Shown piece by piece: positions 33,540 to 45,741 of a stretch of 64,000 bases of DNA. Each line of letters opens with the position of its first letter. Positions within the stretch are counted from its first letter, which is position 1. The DNA comes from Ligustrum vulgare. Taxonomy: Eukaryota; Streptophyta; Magnoliopsida; Lamiales; Oleaceae. The stretch spans positions 21,193,859 through 21,257,858 of the forward strand of contig OY743184.1 in assembly GCA_963555705.1 (NCBI GenBank), written 5' to 3'. The position numbers and the translations under genes are program-made. Below the pieces are notes generated by a model. That model saw nothing but the letters and a program-made list of their open reading frames with translations, did no database searches and was not told the origin of the DNA.

Positions 33540-35150
33540 ATTCCCTTTAGATAAAATTAAGTATTGATATAAAATAAATGGTAAACATTTACTGACAACG
33601 AATTCGTCGACAAATTAAAAATCCATGCATCTACTTCGTATCTAAATTATAAAGGAAAAGCATTACGATTAAAATTATAACACGTTTCCACGTTACACTC
33701 AACATATTTACTTATCACATTTAAAAAGCTTATACGTTAGTCCATTTATTCATATTTATACACATTCAAAAAAAATCAATGAAATATTGATTTTTAACGA
33801 TTTCATCGTAAACCGTGTGCGAAGAGTCAATTTTCTTTATTATTTAGATAAATCTCATTACTTAAAAGTAATGGATTTCTTATCAACACTCACACTATTT
33901 TAAAATATTTATAATGCATTTTAAATATTTTCATTTGCTCAAATAATTTATACGAAAAAAATGCACAATTTTTTTTTTTGGGTATGAACATACGACATTT
34001 TTTCATCCAAAAGTATTAATGGAGAACTCAAATTACACACATTGGCTAAAAAACACAATTATTTGCTAAAGTATGAAAAATGCTTATTTTCTTAGGAGTG
34101 TTAAATACAGTGACCCAAATAATAATTTCCAATGTATGTGTAAACGTGTATTGTTGATATATATTAAAAAATGTGTTAAAATAATAAGAAATGAAAAAAT
34201 AAAAAAATTAGGAAACGAGTTGTTTATACTATCAAAATAAATGGGCTAGTACAACAATTCTTTTTTGTGGAAATTACATCTATCCCTACTTTTAAAAATC
34301 AAAATTCATAAATAAGATTAAACTTAAATAACTTCTAAAATCAGGTGTTAAATAAATTTTTAATTTTATTAATACTAATAATATAAAATTAAAATAAATT
34401 CATCAAACAACATCCCTACTCCAAACCCTAATTTCTCTTATTTCACCCCCTGACACCGAGACGAACTCTTATTTCTTCACCCCTCACACACAGAGACACT
34501 CTCTTGGTCTCTTCACCCTCTCTTCCCATCTGAGCTAGACCCACATCAATTGAACAGATCCACCAGTTCGCCCCTTCCCCTCTGCGGTCTCACCCCATTC
34601 CCGCTGCTAGAGTCCTAAACTGCTTCAAACATTGTCCTACTACCTCTGTTGGCAGCAACGATTTCTAGGTAAGCGGCGCCGCTGCTACATCGCGGGCAAG
34701 CAGCGACACCGTTGTTTTTACTTTACAGCAGTGTTTTCAATCTTGCAGGGGCGCCGCTGCTTCGATCTTGCAGCGATGCAGCTGCTTTTGTCTTCGATCT
34801 GAGCACTGTTGTTGGATTCGTCGAAGCAGCGGCCTTGCCACTTCGACCTAGTAGTGGTGCTGCTTCGATGCTGATTTTTGCATATAAGTGGTGGTGGTGG
34901 TGTTTTTTTCATATAAGTAGTGGTGGTGGTGGTGGTGGTGCTCAATCTTGTGGTGTTGTTGGCATTAAGTGGCGGCGATAGTGAAGGTGGTAAGGGAGGA
35001 AGTGAGATTTGGCATTGGAATGTGATGGGGTGGGGAGGAGTGGAGTTTTACCGGTGGCAACGAAGGCAGCAGAGGCGGGGGCGACGATGACGATAGCTGG
35101 AATAGTTTCATTGAGGCTAACATTAACAATGACATGATAATATGTTGAAT
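33540..35150. other. Non-coding stretch 5' of RepHel with a GC-rich island
   Basis: The sequence to about 34400 is AT-rich. At 34450-35110 there is a GC-rich island with runs of GCAGCG and GGTGGT and pyrimidine-rich leader-like DNA. It looks like a captured gene start, but no ORF shows a domain. Confidence 0.5.
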
Positions 35151-35480
35151 GTAACTTAGACCTTATAATTTGAACTTGAATAAAGAAAATGTGTGACCTA
35201 ATAATTGATAAGTTGTGACCTAGAAATCAAATAAATGTGATATAATAATTTGATAAGTTGTGACCTAAAAATATGTTAGGTTCTATTAATTAATTTAATT
35301 TGACATTTGTGACCTATTGATTTGATAATTTGTGACTTTGTAATTGATCCAAAAAATCTCTTATTGTGACCTAAAAATAAATCTAATTTGTGACATAATA
35401 TTTTGATAATTTGTGATACTAAAATTATTTGTAACATCAGGGATTTTTATTTTGTGACTTGAAATATATACTATTGTGAC
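35150..35480. repeat. Degenerate 'TTGTGACCTAATAATTTGATAA' repeats
   Basis: About ten loose copies of a 25-35 bp word built on TTGTGACCTA, with variable spacing. Confidence 0.65.
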
Positions 35481-35493
35481 CTTAATATCTATA

Positions 35494-35866
35494 ATTAACA
35501 AAAAATTTTAATTATTTATTTTAATTAATTGATTCTAATTAAAACCAGATTTTTTGAAACTATATAAGTTTCATCTTAATTTTGAAATTTGCATTTGTAA
35601 TCACCTTATTTATGTATTTTTCCCTTCTTTTTTTTAGCTACAAACAATGGCCCGATACATTTTTTATTATTATTTTTTTTGTAACAAAATATTTTAATTA
35701 TTTACTTTAATTAATTGATTCTAATTAAAACCTGATTTTTTGAAACTATATAAGTTTCATCTTAATTTTGAAATTTGCATTTGTAATCATATGTATTTTT
35801 TCCTTCTTTTTTTAGCTACAAACAACGGCCCAATACATTTTTTATTATTATTATTTTTTGTAACAG
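35494..35866. repeat. Tandem duplication of about 185 bp
   Basis: Two copies (about 35494-35682 and 35683-35866) share TTAATTAATTGATTCTAATT at the start and TTTTTAGCTACAAACAA near the end. They differ by small indels. Confidence 0.85.
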
Positions 35867-37900
35867 AATTCTGGATAAAAGAAATTTAAAAAATTTTAAA
35901 AAAAAGGCAACCCTAAATGAACCGTCTAGAAGGGTATTTATATCATCCATTATCCCTCAACTCCCACAATGTAACCACTTGCAGCTTTTGCTCTAGTCCA
36001 ATAATCTGGTTATTTATAATGGCCTTTGAACAATCACCTCTGGCTAGCAGCTGCGTCCAGGGAAAAAAAATCTAACCAGAAATCACGCATTCTTCTCTCA
36101 ACACCTCTCCTCTTTTTCAGCCACTTAATCTGATCCCATATTCACTGGAGACATAAACATAGTTGCATCTTCTCATGGATCACATCTCAAAAGGCCGAAA
36201 TAAAATATGTTATTGGATCATACTCTGAAGATAAGTTCATCATATTTATTTTAATATAGCACTTTGTTTTTATTATTACAAAAGCAAAATCAAAGTGTGA
36301 TAATACAGTGTGTTTGTTTGTTGTTGGAATAATGGATCACATTTACTGCTCTATGCCCTTGTCTAAGAAGAAATCATTTCATTTTTTTGTCAACAAAGAA
36401 GGATAGGACGCCAGATCTGGGAAACTACTTAGGATTACTTGTCGTTTCTCCATTTTAAATTTTTATTTAGGTTGGATCTGTAAAAATATTGAAGTAGGTA
36501 TCAACGGTCTGTATTATCACTGGTGTTGTTTTTTTTCTTGTTTTGTAAATAATCCCAGTTAATTCCATATAGTTAGAATTAGTTTTTTGGTGATAGGCAT
36601 GTCCACATCTATACTTCAGAAATCGTGTACAATGTGGAAAAAAGTCGAGCATAAACACGAATAGTAGTTTCATCAGATCTAGCTTCCTTGAAGAGGTTTT
36701 GAGCACATGGAATAAAAAGGAAAATAGAGTCAACACGAATCTGTAAAGGATAAATAAATTACATTTCTTCTCTCTCTCTCTCTCTCTCTCCTTTTTTTTG
36801 TTTTTTGTTTTTATTTTTTTGAATGAAAAATGTATATATATTACACAGTTCAATGTCTGATGCATTATTCTCCACATTCATGCAACAATTAGGTATCCAT
36901 ATACCTAGTTGAAACGGGTGTGCAGATCGAGCAGGAAAGGCGGAAGGAGATCCATCTTCCAGGTTTTTCATTCGTCCGTTCTTCCCTATTTTGCTCTATG
37001 GATTCCCTTTTTGTGAAACCCAAGACATTTGATAGCATTGTATGTCAAAGCAACAAATTTAACCCATTTGCAAATTAAATTGATTTTTTGCCAAAATAAA
37101 AGTAATGCAATTTAATACAAAATATATATTACAGTGGAGTTTTAAGCTACATGAAAGTATCATAAAAAATAATGCCATGAAAAAAAAAAATATGACCTTA
37201 CAAAATAATAGTCTGACAAAGTCTCAATTCGTGTAAAGACGCATTGCATAAATTGATACATCTATCTAGTATTAATACTTCAGTAATCTTTCATATATTA
37301 GTATAAAAAAATTTCATGTATGTAATGCAATATGAAACGTGTAAGTCACATCTAGATGTTGTCCCATATTTAAATTAAATGGTTGACTTGTTATCCCATA
37401 TAATATTTAGATCATAATTAATCTAACATATAGATATGAAACGGGGGGGGGGGGGAATAAAGGCCAAGTTTAGTTCACCAGCATTGACCAAGTATATTTT
37501 GATTTTTGATTTTCAATTCTGAATCTCTTCTACCCTATGAATTACGACAAATATTGTCATGAAATGTAATATTTATGTAGTTATTAAAAAGCAACTTTGT
37601 TCTAAAAGTAAGTTTTTTATTATTTTTTTATTTTTTGGTAATTAAATAAAATATTAGAAGACCTTACCAGGGGAAGAATGATGATCAACCCTCTTTCCAG
37701 TTGCTAAATGTCCGATAGAGAGAGATTCTAATATTCAACAAATCAAAGGGAAATAAATAAATAAACAAACCTTACAAAGATATGTAGGGAAAAATATTAA
37801 TGCACTTCCACATGCACAAATCTTTTAACTGAACTTATAAGAATGATTTTTTGAAATAAGAGTTGTTGGATATAAAATATGTAGCTACGACATCTAAAAG
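35867..37900. other. Non-coding stretch with simple repeats
   Basis: It holds a (TC)n run at about 36769-36790 and a poly-G run at about 37443-37455. No coding domain was recognised. If the single-Helitron model holds, this is internal non-coding Helitron DNA. Confidence 0.55.
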
Positions 37901-37934
37901 TAAATTTATTAATTCTGCTAAATATTACCTTTTG

Positions 37935-38290
37935 ACACACGAGTCATTTCAACCGACTGAATAGTAACACCAGTAGTAGTTAGATGGAAACACAAAGAGT
38001 GGAATACTTTTTTGCCAATCAAATGGCGACCGGAAGATAGGGAATGAAGTGTACCAGAACTCATCTGCGAAACTGTTGAAAAAAAATAATCATTCAAAGT
38101 GACACATTTAACATCCTAGATTAAAATGAATACATAATGAAATCACGAAACTTCACCGTTTGTAATATTGGTAAATGGTGATCATGTTCTTTCCTGAGAG
38201 ATATTGTTGTGGACTGAGTTGCTTCTGATGTTGCATTCTGCTCCTTTATCATTACAGGATGGTGAAGGTGCAGACATCCGACATGTAAAC
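37935..38290 (-). other. Two exon-like open segments downstream of the RPA-like gene
   Basis: Minus-strand segments at about 38275-38160 and 38070-37935 stay open and are bounded by plausible splice sites (donor near CAAACG/GTGAAG; acceptor TTTCGCAG). The encoded peptides (for example MSSGTLHSLSSGRHLIGKK) match nothing I know. They could be terminal exons of the RPA-like gene. Confidence 0.3.
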
Positions 38291-38471
38291 ACAATCAAAA
38301 GTGAAAGTGAAACGCTTGAACACCCTTTTTGTTAACAAATCAGAAGACTATTTGAATGATTCAGAATTAAGATGCCTCTCAACCCCAGAATAATCATTTG
38401 AATAATTTCAACATATAGTGATTATTAAAAGCGGAAAAACCTAAATAAATGCGAAACAGGAAAAAAAGAAT

Positions 38472-39504
38472 ACCCACCAACTTCTCTTGAAGTTTCCACT
38501 CGTCTTCTTTTTGATGAACTGCCTTGTTCCTGCATTTATTTATATATGTTTACCGATTCAAGTTCTTTATCTGCTGTGATGAATATTTGTGTTCCTTTTT
38601 TATGGCCTTCTCATCTTGGTCAAAAAGAACCTTGGATGTAGATCCACCATTTGGAATGCCACTAGTAGGTGTATCATCACTTGACATAATGCGTGGTCAT
38701 TTGGATAGAGGATCTGTGGGCGTGACATCTTCATTTTCACAAACAGAATCATCTATCTAAACATTTTATCAATATATAAACAAAAACAGAATAATTAATT
38801 TGACATAAAAATTTCCAAATTTTTAAAGTACAAGTAATATAAGGCAAGATAACTATTAACATATACCTCTATGATTTCCTCACCAGCCTCTTTTAACGCA
38901 GATTGAATATCGAACCTCTAGAAAAAGAGAGATTTCAAAATTAGCACAAATATTCATTACTTGAGTATGAATACCATAATATAGTATTGGGAACATACAC
39001 TTATAATGCTAAGGTCTTTTTTCTTATACTTCTCAATCAATTTCTCATAATCAGAAACACGGCTTACAAAGTATACTTTTTCAATCCCTGAAATATTCTC
39101 CTTTTTGATGTGAACCTTAAAAAGAGCTGTTCGTCCGACCAATGACTCAATCTCCTCTGGACAACTAGCCTTCACAATAGCATATTCACTTGGTATTGTA
39201 CCAGACTTCTTATCTATCCTTGCATTAGACTATTAAAATGTTGTTTTATAGTTACAACCATACACCTCATTACATATTAATGAAGATTTATGATGCAATA
39301 TTAGGGTAAAATAATAAGACTCACCGAAATAATACGCTCTCTTAACTGCAAAGTAGTCTTTCCAATGAGCGTATCACAAGCTTGATCCCATAATAAGAAA
39401 GGGGCACAATTGGTGCCATCGAGTACATTAACTTTGACTTTGTATCGGGGAGTGGCATTAGTTTCAAGCCTGTTGCATGGATCACAAAAATAGCCATTTG
39501 GATG
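38472..39504 (-). pseudogene. RPA70-like single-stranded DNA-binding gene (Helitron-associated), truncated
   Basis: The exons read on the minus strand. 39504-39325 encodes the second half of the zinc finger (FCDPCNR) and an OB-fold strand set with FLLWDQACDTLIGKT. About 39232-39000 (SCPEEIESLVGRTALFKV) and about 38920-38875 follow. About 38760-38545 and 38525-38475 come last, with the basic clusters SKRRRVE. These match the DNA-binding domain C of replication protein A large subunits that plant Helitrons carry. The 5' part, including the first CxxC, is missing or displaced by the LTR element inserted at 39505. A TGA near 38706 (Arg codon lost within LSK-PRI) is a further lesion. Confidence 0.75.
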
Positions 39505-39863
39505 TGTTGACGTCTCTTTTTGTCAACAAATAAAAGTGGTATGAACTTTCAAATTGATAGGTGGATTGTATGTTTTTGATTAATTTGTCTAAGTATGCAG
39601 CTCTTAAATTAAATGATCATCGTTGTAATAAAGTTTGAGATATTACAAGAAATAGGAAAGGTAACAGATCGAAAGCGAACTGAGATCAAAGTTACACAAA
39701 TTCACGTTCAGTTCGATACCGATCTGATAGCCAGGTTGAATCAACGAAATTAAATAGCAAGAGTTTGGAGAGGTTTCTTCTATATTTCTTACCCCTTAAT
39801 GAGCATTTACTCCTTCTATTTATAGTAGTTGAGGAGTTTAAACATAATCATTACAACATATCA
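39505..39863 (-). repeat. 3' LTR of the nested Tat-like element (probably truncated)
   Basis: On the plus strand it starts TGTTGACGTCTC. It matches 49283-49640. The minus-strand TATA box CTATAAATAG is at about 39819-39828. Confidence 0.85.
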
Positions 39864-41899
39864 CTTCACCAGTTATAGTTCGGACTTCGCCTGTAAACAC
39901 TTCCGTTCTAGTGCCACCGAAAACGAACTGGCCATGTGGAAAAATAAATATAGAATCCCGGGCTATGTGCATTTCTTCCTCCCCGAGAGTTTTGAACGAG
40001 CCAACCAGCCACTTCGCGGCTGCGTGGCCGCAAACTATCAGATCCTAGAGGCCGGTCTATGCTTTCCTCTTCCCTTCATAATTACCGACTTCCTCCGCGT
40101 TTGGAGGGTCGCGCCAACTCAGATCCACCCTAACGGGTGGAGACATATCTTAGGCTTTATATCCCTTTACAATCAAATGGGATATGGCGACCCCACCATC
40201 GACGAATTCCATTTCGCCTACCAATTCCGGGCTGATGGTAAACAGACGGGGTGGTTCTATGTAATGCAGAGGTCGATATTTGAAGGGAAAAAAATTCTGG
40301 TAGACCTGCTTGATTCAGTCCGTTGGTGGAAGGAGAAGTGGTTCTTCGTTAGAGGGAATTTGATGAGTCCCTACTGAAGCGAGGGCATGAGCCACATCGT
40401 ACCCATTCATTATAGGGAAAAGATCAGTAAGTTATATTTTGAGATAACTTCGAACTTAAAAGGTCTAATATTAATCACTGCGTTTTTTGCAGAGGTGAAG
40501 GAACCGGAGTTGGACGAAGGCATAATTGAAAGGATAGTGAGTTTAAAAGACATACCGGAGCCATATAGGTCGGTAAAAGAGTTATTGACCGAGGAGCATT
40601 TGTTTGAAGCGGGCCTTACTCACATTGATCCATCAGACTATTATCCTCCACTTCGGAAATGTAAGTATCCATCAGGCAGATTTATATTCCACGTTATTTA
40701 CGAACTTGATACTTGTAAAAAAATTTGCGTTTGATTTTCAACTCGAAAAGGCAGAAAAGGGATGGGGTCTATGAAGCAAAGAAAGAGGCCAATGCCAAAG
40801 CTGAGGCACGCAAACGAGCTGCCCAGAAGAGAGCGGCCAAAAGCTCACCGCCTCGCAAGGAGGGTCAGATTCCTCCTCCATCTCCTCAGAAGAAACATAA
40901 ATGGGCTGAAATCCCGAAGGGCATATCTGACACCGGCGTTCCTCCTCCTCCTCCTCCTTCAACTTTCAACGAGGCGGAATCTTCACGAGGGATTCATGCT
41001 GCTGAAGGTTCCTACCTTGCACCGACAGAGTTCGAGCCGATTTGGTGAGCTCGCTGAAGGGGAGTCGCCCAAAAATTTACCGGGACTTCGTTTCTGCTGC
41101 CAACCTGACCTTAATTGGGTTGATGAGGCTCCCAGACCAGACCAAGGTGGTGATGGACATTCCGGCCAAAACTTGGACACCTCGGCATGAAAAATATTGC
41201 GAGGATATGCCAGTTGACGACCTGGTGGCTACCAGCATGGCGCACTTCGGCCAAGCTATGAATTACCTCACCAGAACTCAATCAAGGTTGTTCGAGGTGG
41301 CTAGTGACACCAACAGGTTCAAGAAACTAGCCACCAAGGCCAGAGGGATGTTTGAAAACGAGGTGAAGGCCAGGAATGAGGCCGAGGAGAAACTGAAGAA
41401 TGTCTTGGCGGAGGTGGAAAAGTTGAAGGAAGCCAACAAATAACTTCAACTATTTAAGGAGGAGGTAATTCCACTCAAGGAGGAGTTAAATAACTTGAAG
41501 GATGAGGTGTCCGAACTGAAAAGGTCGAAGGAGGGGCTCCTGAAGGAGTTAGAGGTCGCTAACTGCATCGAGGCTAACCTTAAAAAAGAAAAATCTGAAT
41601 TGGAGGCCTCAGCTCAACTCGCTTATAAGGAGGCTGTGAAAAAGTTCAAAGACTCCACCGAGTATGAGCACGATGTTGATGAGATCTACTATCTCACCTT
41701 TAAGGAGACAGTGGAAGACCTGGAACTGAAACGACCTGAGGTTGACATCATGTTCCTCAAGGAAAAGCTCGATCTGGTTTACAAGAAATATCTTAAGCTT
41801 ATGCCAACCGATGTTGATGACGAAGAAGTGGACCTCTTTTCTCCTGCGCCAGAGCTCCAACCTGCGGAAGTTGACGAGGCCATCAACGTGGTAGATTAG
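39829..41899 (+). pseudogene. Antisense ORF (aORF) of the nested Tat-like element, 'putative gypsy type transposon' family
   Basis: It lies opposite to gag-pol, between the 3' LTR and the tandem arrays. It contains GLCFPLPFIITDFLRVW and HPNGWRHILGF, the signature of the Transposase_28 / plant gypsy-type transposon domain, then coiled-coil and acidic parts to 41899. Good splice signals suggest introns at about 40424-40492 (GTAAGTTATA...TTTTTTGCAG) and about 40663-40755 (GTAAGTATCC...GGCAG). Breaks: a TGA at 40375-40377, frame changes near 41040, and a TAA at about 41442. The N-terminus seems shortened compared with the related ORF at 51758. Extra antisense ORFs in Tat lineages are described; their function is unknown. 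Confidence 0.8.
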
Positions 41900-42029
41900 A
41901 ATGAATTCTTTGTTTTAGCTTTTTTTATTTTTTTATTTCCACCTTTGTAGTTTTCTGATTTCCAATGAAGAAGATTATTTTTGCGGCTAAGACTTATCAT
42001 ATGAACGAGGCAATCTGAATAAGTGCAAA

Positions 42030-42428
42030 CCGTGAATTCACATCAAATAAAATGCAGAGGTGAATTAAAAACAAAGTGAACACTTAAACAATTTTCAAAC
42101 GTCAATTCACTCCAAATAAAACGCATAGGTGAATTATAAACGAAGTGAATACTTAAGCAATTTTCAAACGTCAATTCACTCCAAATATAATGCAGAGGTG
42201 AATTAACGATGTGAATACTTAAGCAATTTTCAAACGTCAATTCACTCCAAATAAAATGCAGAGGTGAATTATAAACGATGTGAATACTTAAGCAATTTTC
42301 AAACATCAATTCACTCCAAATAAAATGTAGAGGTGAATTATAAACGAAGTGAACACTTAAAAAAATTTCAAACGTTAATTCACTCAATATAAAATGCAGA
42401 GGTTAATTATAAACGAAGTGAACACTTA
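42030..42428. repeat. Tandem array A, about 69-bp unit, six copies
   Basis: The unit begins CGTCAATTCACTCCAAATAA and includes AGAGGTGAATTATAAACGA. Copies vary slightly; one lacks a few bases. It lies in the 3' untranslated part of the nested gypsy. Confidence 0.9.
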
Positions 42429-42435
42429 AGCTCGG

Positions 42436-42845
42436 TATATTCACACCCAAAACACCTCGTTGACAGAACGGAGATCGGTCATTTTCACCTCGGCATTTAT
42501 TAACCAAAATACCTCGTTTGTTGAATGAAGGTCGGTCATTTTTCACCTCGGTATTTATTAACCAAAACACCTCGTTTGTTGAATGGAGGTCGGTCATTTT
42601 TCACCTCGGTATTTATTAACCAAAACACCTCGTTTGTTGAATGGAGGTCGGTCATTTTTCACCTCTGTATTTATTAACCAAAACACCTCGTTTGTTGAAT
42701 GGAGGTCGGTCATTTTTCACCTCTGTATTTATTAACCAAAACACCTCGTTTGTTGAATGGAGGTCAGTCATTTTTCACCTCGGTATTTATTAACCAAAAC
42801 ACCTCGTTTTTTGAATGAAGGTCGGTCATTTTACACCTCGGTATT
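42436..42845. repeat. Tandem array B, about 58-bp unit, seven copies
   Basis: The unit contains CACCTCGGTATTTATTAACC and TTGTTGAATGGAGGTCGG. Copies are well conserved, indicating recent amplification. Confidence 0.9.
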
Positions 42846-42899
42846 TGTTCACAAATGACCATGGATCTCCGACCTCTGCTCTTCACGGGGGCCTATTTC

Positions 42900-43610
42900 G
42901 TCTTCATAATGAATATCCTTATTAGGTTGATGACATCCTGCCTTATAAGTACTTATAGATCATCCACTAAGGTCTTCATTTTGCATCTCAATAAGGCCTT
43001 TCTCGCTTTTGAGACGGATTGTCTTGTGATGTTGATGATATCCTGCCTTATAGGTACTTTCAGATCATCAACTAAGGTCTTCGTTTTTCCTCTCAAGGAG
43101 GTCTTTCTCGTCTTTGAGACGAATTTCCTTGTGATGTTGATGATATCCTGCCTTATAGGTACTTACGGATCATCAACTAAGGTCTTCGTTTTGCCTCTCA
43201 AGGAGGTCTTTCTCGCCTTTAAGATGGATTGCCTTGTAATGTTGATGATATCCTGCCTTATAGGTACTTATGGATCATCAACTAAGGTCTTCGTTTTGCC
43301 TCTCAAGGAGGTCTTTCTTGTCTTTGAGATGGATTGCCTTGTGATGTTGATGATATCCTACCTTATAGGTACTTACGGATCATCAAATAAGGTCTTCGTT
43401 TTGCCTCTCAAGGAGGTCTTTCTCGTCTTTGAGACGGATTGCCTTGTGATGTTGATGATATCCTGCCTTATAGGTACTTACGGATCATCAAATAAGGTCT
43501 TCGTTTTGCCTCTCAATGAGGTCTTGCTCGCCTTTAAGATGAATTGCCTTGTAATGTTGATGATATCCTACCTTATAGGTACTTACGGATCATCAACTAA
43601 GGTCTTCGTT
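42900..43610. repeat. Tandem array C, 105-bp unit, about seven copies
   Basis: The unit contains GATGTTGATGATATCCTGCC and AAGGTCTTCGTTTTGCCTCT. Because 105 is a multiple of three, the plus strand stays open for 262 codons (42855-43643). This is a by-product, not a gene. Confidence 0.92.
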
Positions 43611-43720
43611 TTGGAAACATCCATTCAGATTTGCATACTTTGAAACATTAAACTTTTCATTCATTTGATTACATTTCGGTTGACATCAAAAAATATTCAC
43701 ATTCCATTTTACATCATGTC

Positions 43721-45026
43721 CTACTGGAAATATTTCTTCAAGTGTTCTGCGTTCCAGGGGTGTTGAAGCTGAATTCCATCAAGTGACTCTAGTTCGTAAG
43801 ACCCATTGCTCACGGCCTTCTTGATTCGATACGGACCTCCCCAGTTTGGTCCCAGAGGCTCACGCGTCGTGGTCGTCTTTCTTAACACCAGATCCCCCAT
43901 TTGGAACTTTCTCGGCCTCACACTGGAATTGTAATACCTCGAGCTTATGCTTGTATACTGCATTCCTAACCTGTGCTTGTAATCGCTTCTCCTCTGTAAG
44001 GTCCAATTCAGCAGTGAGGGCATCATGGTTATCTTTCTCATTGAAGTGAGTGACCCGAAACGATGGCATACCCACCTCTATTGGGATTACAGCTTCTGTC
44101 CCGAAGGCCAAAGTGAACGGGGTCTCTCTGGTTGATGTCCTGTGGGTTGTCCGGTAGGACCACAATACCCCCGATAGTTCTTCCGCCCACGTTCCTTTTA
44201 GGTTTTCGAGACTAGTTTTCAGATTATGCTTGATAATTTTGTTCACCGCTTCGACTTGCCCGTTGGACTGAGGATGGTTCTGAGTGGATAAATGCTTCCT
44301 GATACCCAGTCATTCACAAAAAGATTTAAACCTTTCATTGTTGAACTGTTTCCCATTTTCTGTCACAATGGATTGTGGGATTCCGAACCTACAAATGATT
44401 GACTTCCATATAAAGTCTATAGTTTTCTGCTCCGTGATTTTGACCAGCGGTTCAGCTTCTGCCCATTTTGTAAAATAATCCACTGCAACTATAGCAAAAC
44501 TGTTTCCCCCCTTTGTCATTGGCAATGGTCCGATCAGATCTACTCCCCATTTAGTGAACGGCCATGGGCTCATAGCTGAAGTCAACTCTTCGAGAGGGTT
44601 CCTCATAATCGGGGCGAACCTTTGACATTTGTCGCATGTCTTTATAAACTCAATCGTGTCCTTCTTCAAGGTAGGCCAAAAGTACCCCTGCCTAATAATT
44701 TTGAACGCCATCGCTTGTCCCCCTGTATGGTTCCCGCAAATGCCCTCATGGATTTCCTTCATCACATATTCAGCCTCTTCATTGTCTAAACATTTTAACA
44801 GTGGTAGGGAGAATCCTCGCTTGTACAAGTCATCCCTAATTAAAGTGTACCTTGCAGATCTGATCCTCAAACTCCTGGCTTTCATTTGATCAAGTGGCGT
44901 CGTCCCTTCTCGTAAGTATTGGATAATTTCATCCTTCCATGTCCTCTTCAGAGAGGTTTGCAAGACGACTGAAGGTAACAGGTTTAAGGATGATTGCGAC
45001 AAGGTTTCGATTGATATGCTTTCCAA
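43721..45026 (-). pseudogene. Integrase of the nested Tat-like element
   Basis: 45026-44310 holds the HHCC zinc domain (H...H...TCDKCQ) and the start of the core (GVDLIGPL). The second catalytic Asp, usually in a TDNG context, reads TENG here (Asp to Glu). A TGA at about 44310 interrupts the core before QSNGQVEAVNK, which carries the third acidic residue (44246-43860). A frameshift then leads to the C-terminal GPY/F-like end (44041-43721; LGPNWGGPYRIKKAV). Confidence 0.88.
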
Positions 45027-45191
45027 TTCAGACGTTCCTTCGCTTGTCGCTAAGCGAGCTAAAGCATCAGCTTGACTATTTTTGGATCAAGGGATTTGGA
45101 TAAACTCTGCATGTCTAAATTTCTTCAACTCTTCTAAAACCTTTGCTCTGTAGGTCTTCATCTTTATACGTTCCCTGGATTTGGTTGATTA

Positions 45192-45741
45192 TCAGCTGTG
45201 AATCGCTTGAGCCATGTCCATCCCTACAATCAGAGCCTCATATTCAACGTCATTATTGGTCGCCTCGAAATCAAAACGGTAAGAGCTGCAGAAGAATTGA
45301 TTATCTGGGCTGATTAGGACGACCCAAGGCCCCCGCTTGGTTTCTTGCTGATGAACCGTCAACGTATAACAGCTAGGTCCCATCTACCTCCGCATAGCAA
45401 CTTAAGTGAGTTGGTGTGAGCTCCACCATGAAATTAGCTAAGGCTTGCCCTTTGATGGCGGTTCACGCTTTGTACACAAGGTCGAATTGTCCCAACTCTA
45501 CTGCCCATTTCAATAACCGTCCAGACATCTCAGGTTTTTTTAGCACCTACCTCAGAGGGTAATTTGTCAATACTTCGACCTGATGCTCCAAAAAGTAGGG
45601 CCTCAATTTTCGAGTTGACATTATCAAAGCATAGGCTAGTTTTTCCATTTCAGAATACCGAAGTTCAGCGTCGTGCAGGGGCCTGGTTGACATAGTAGAC
45701 AGGCCGTTGAACTCCCTGCTCAGTTCTCACAAGGACTGCAC
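45192..45741 (-). pseudogene. RNase H remnant of the nested Tat-like element
   Basis: Broken frames carry RPVYYVNQ and, at 45383-45192, RFDFEATNNDVEYEALIVGM, which is the RNase H block with the catalytic Glu. Several stops and frameshifts separate them. Confidence 0.7.

Noticed and set aside
35150..35480. Possible CRISPR-like spaced repeats (TTGTGACCTA words)
   Set aside because: Irregular spacing, degenerate words, plant context and no cas genes; a simple degenerate repeat.
36467..36971. Minus-strand ORFs of 136 and 70 codons
   Set aside because: Built around a (TC)n microsatellite and AT-rich DNA; no domain.
42855..43643. 262-codon plus-strand ORF with repeated GTYGSSTKVFVLPLKE peptides
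   Set aside because: It is the 105-bp tandem array C read in a frame kept open because the unit is a multiple of three; it lies in a retrotransposon 3' region and matches no protein family.
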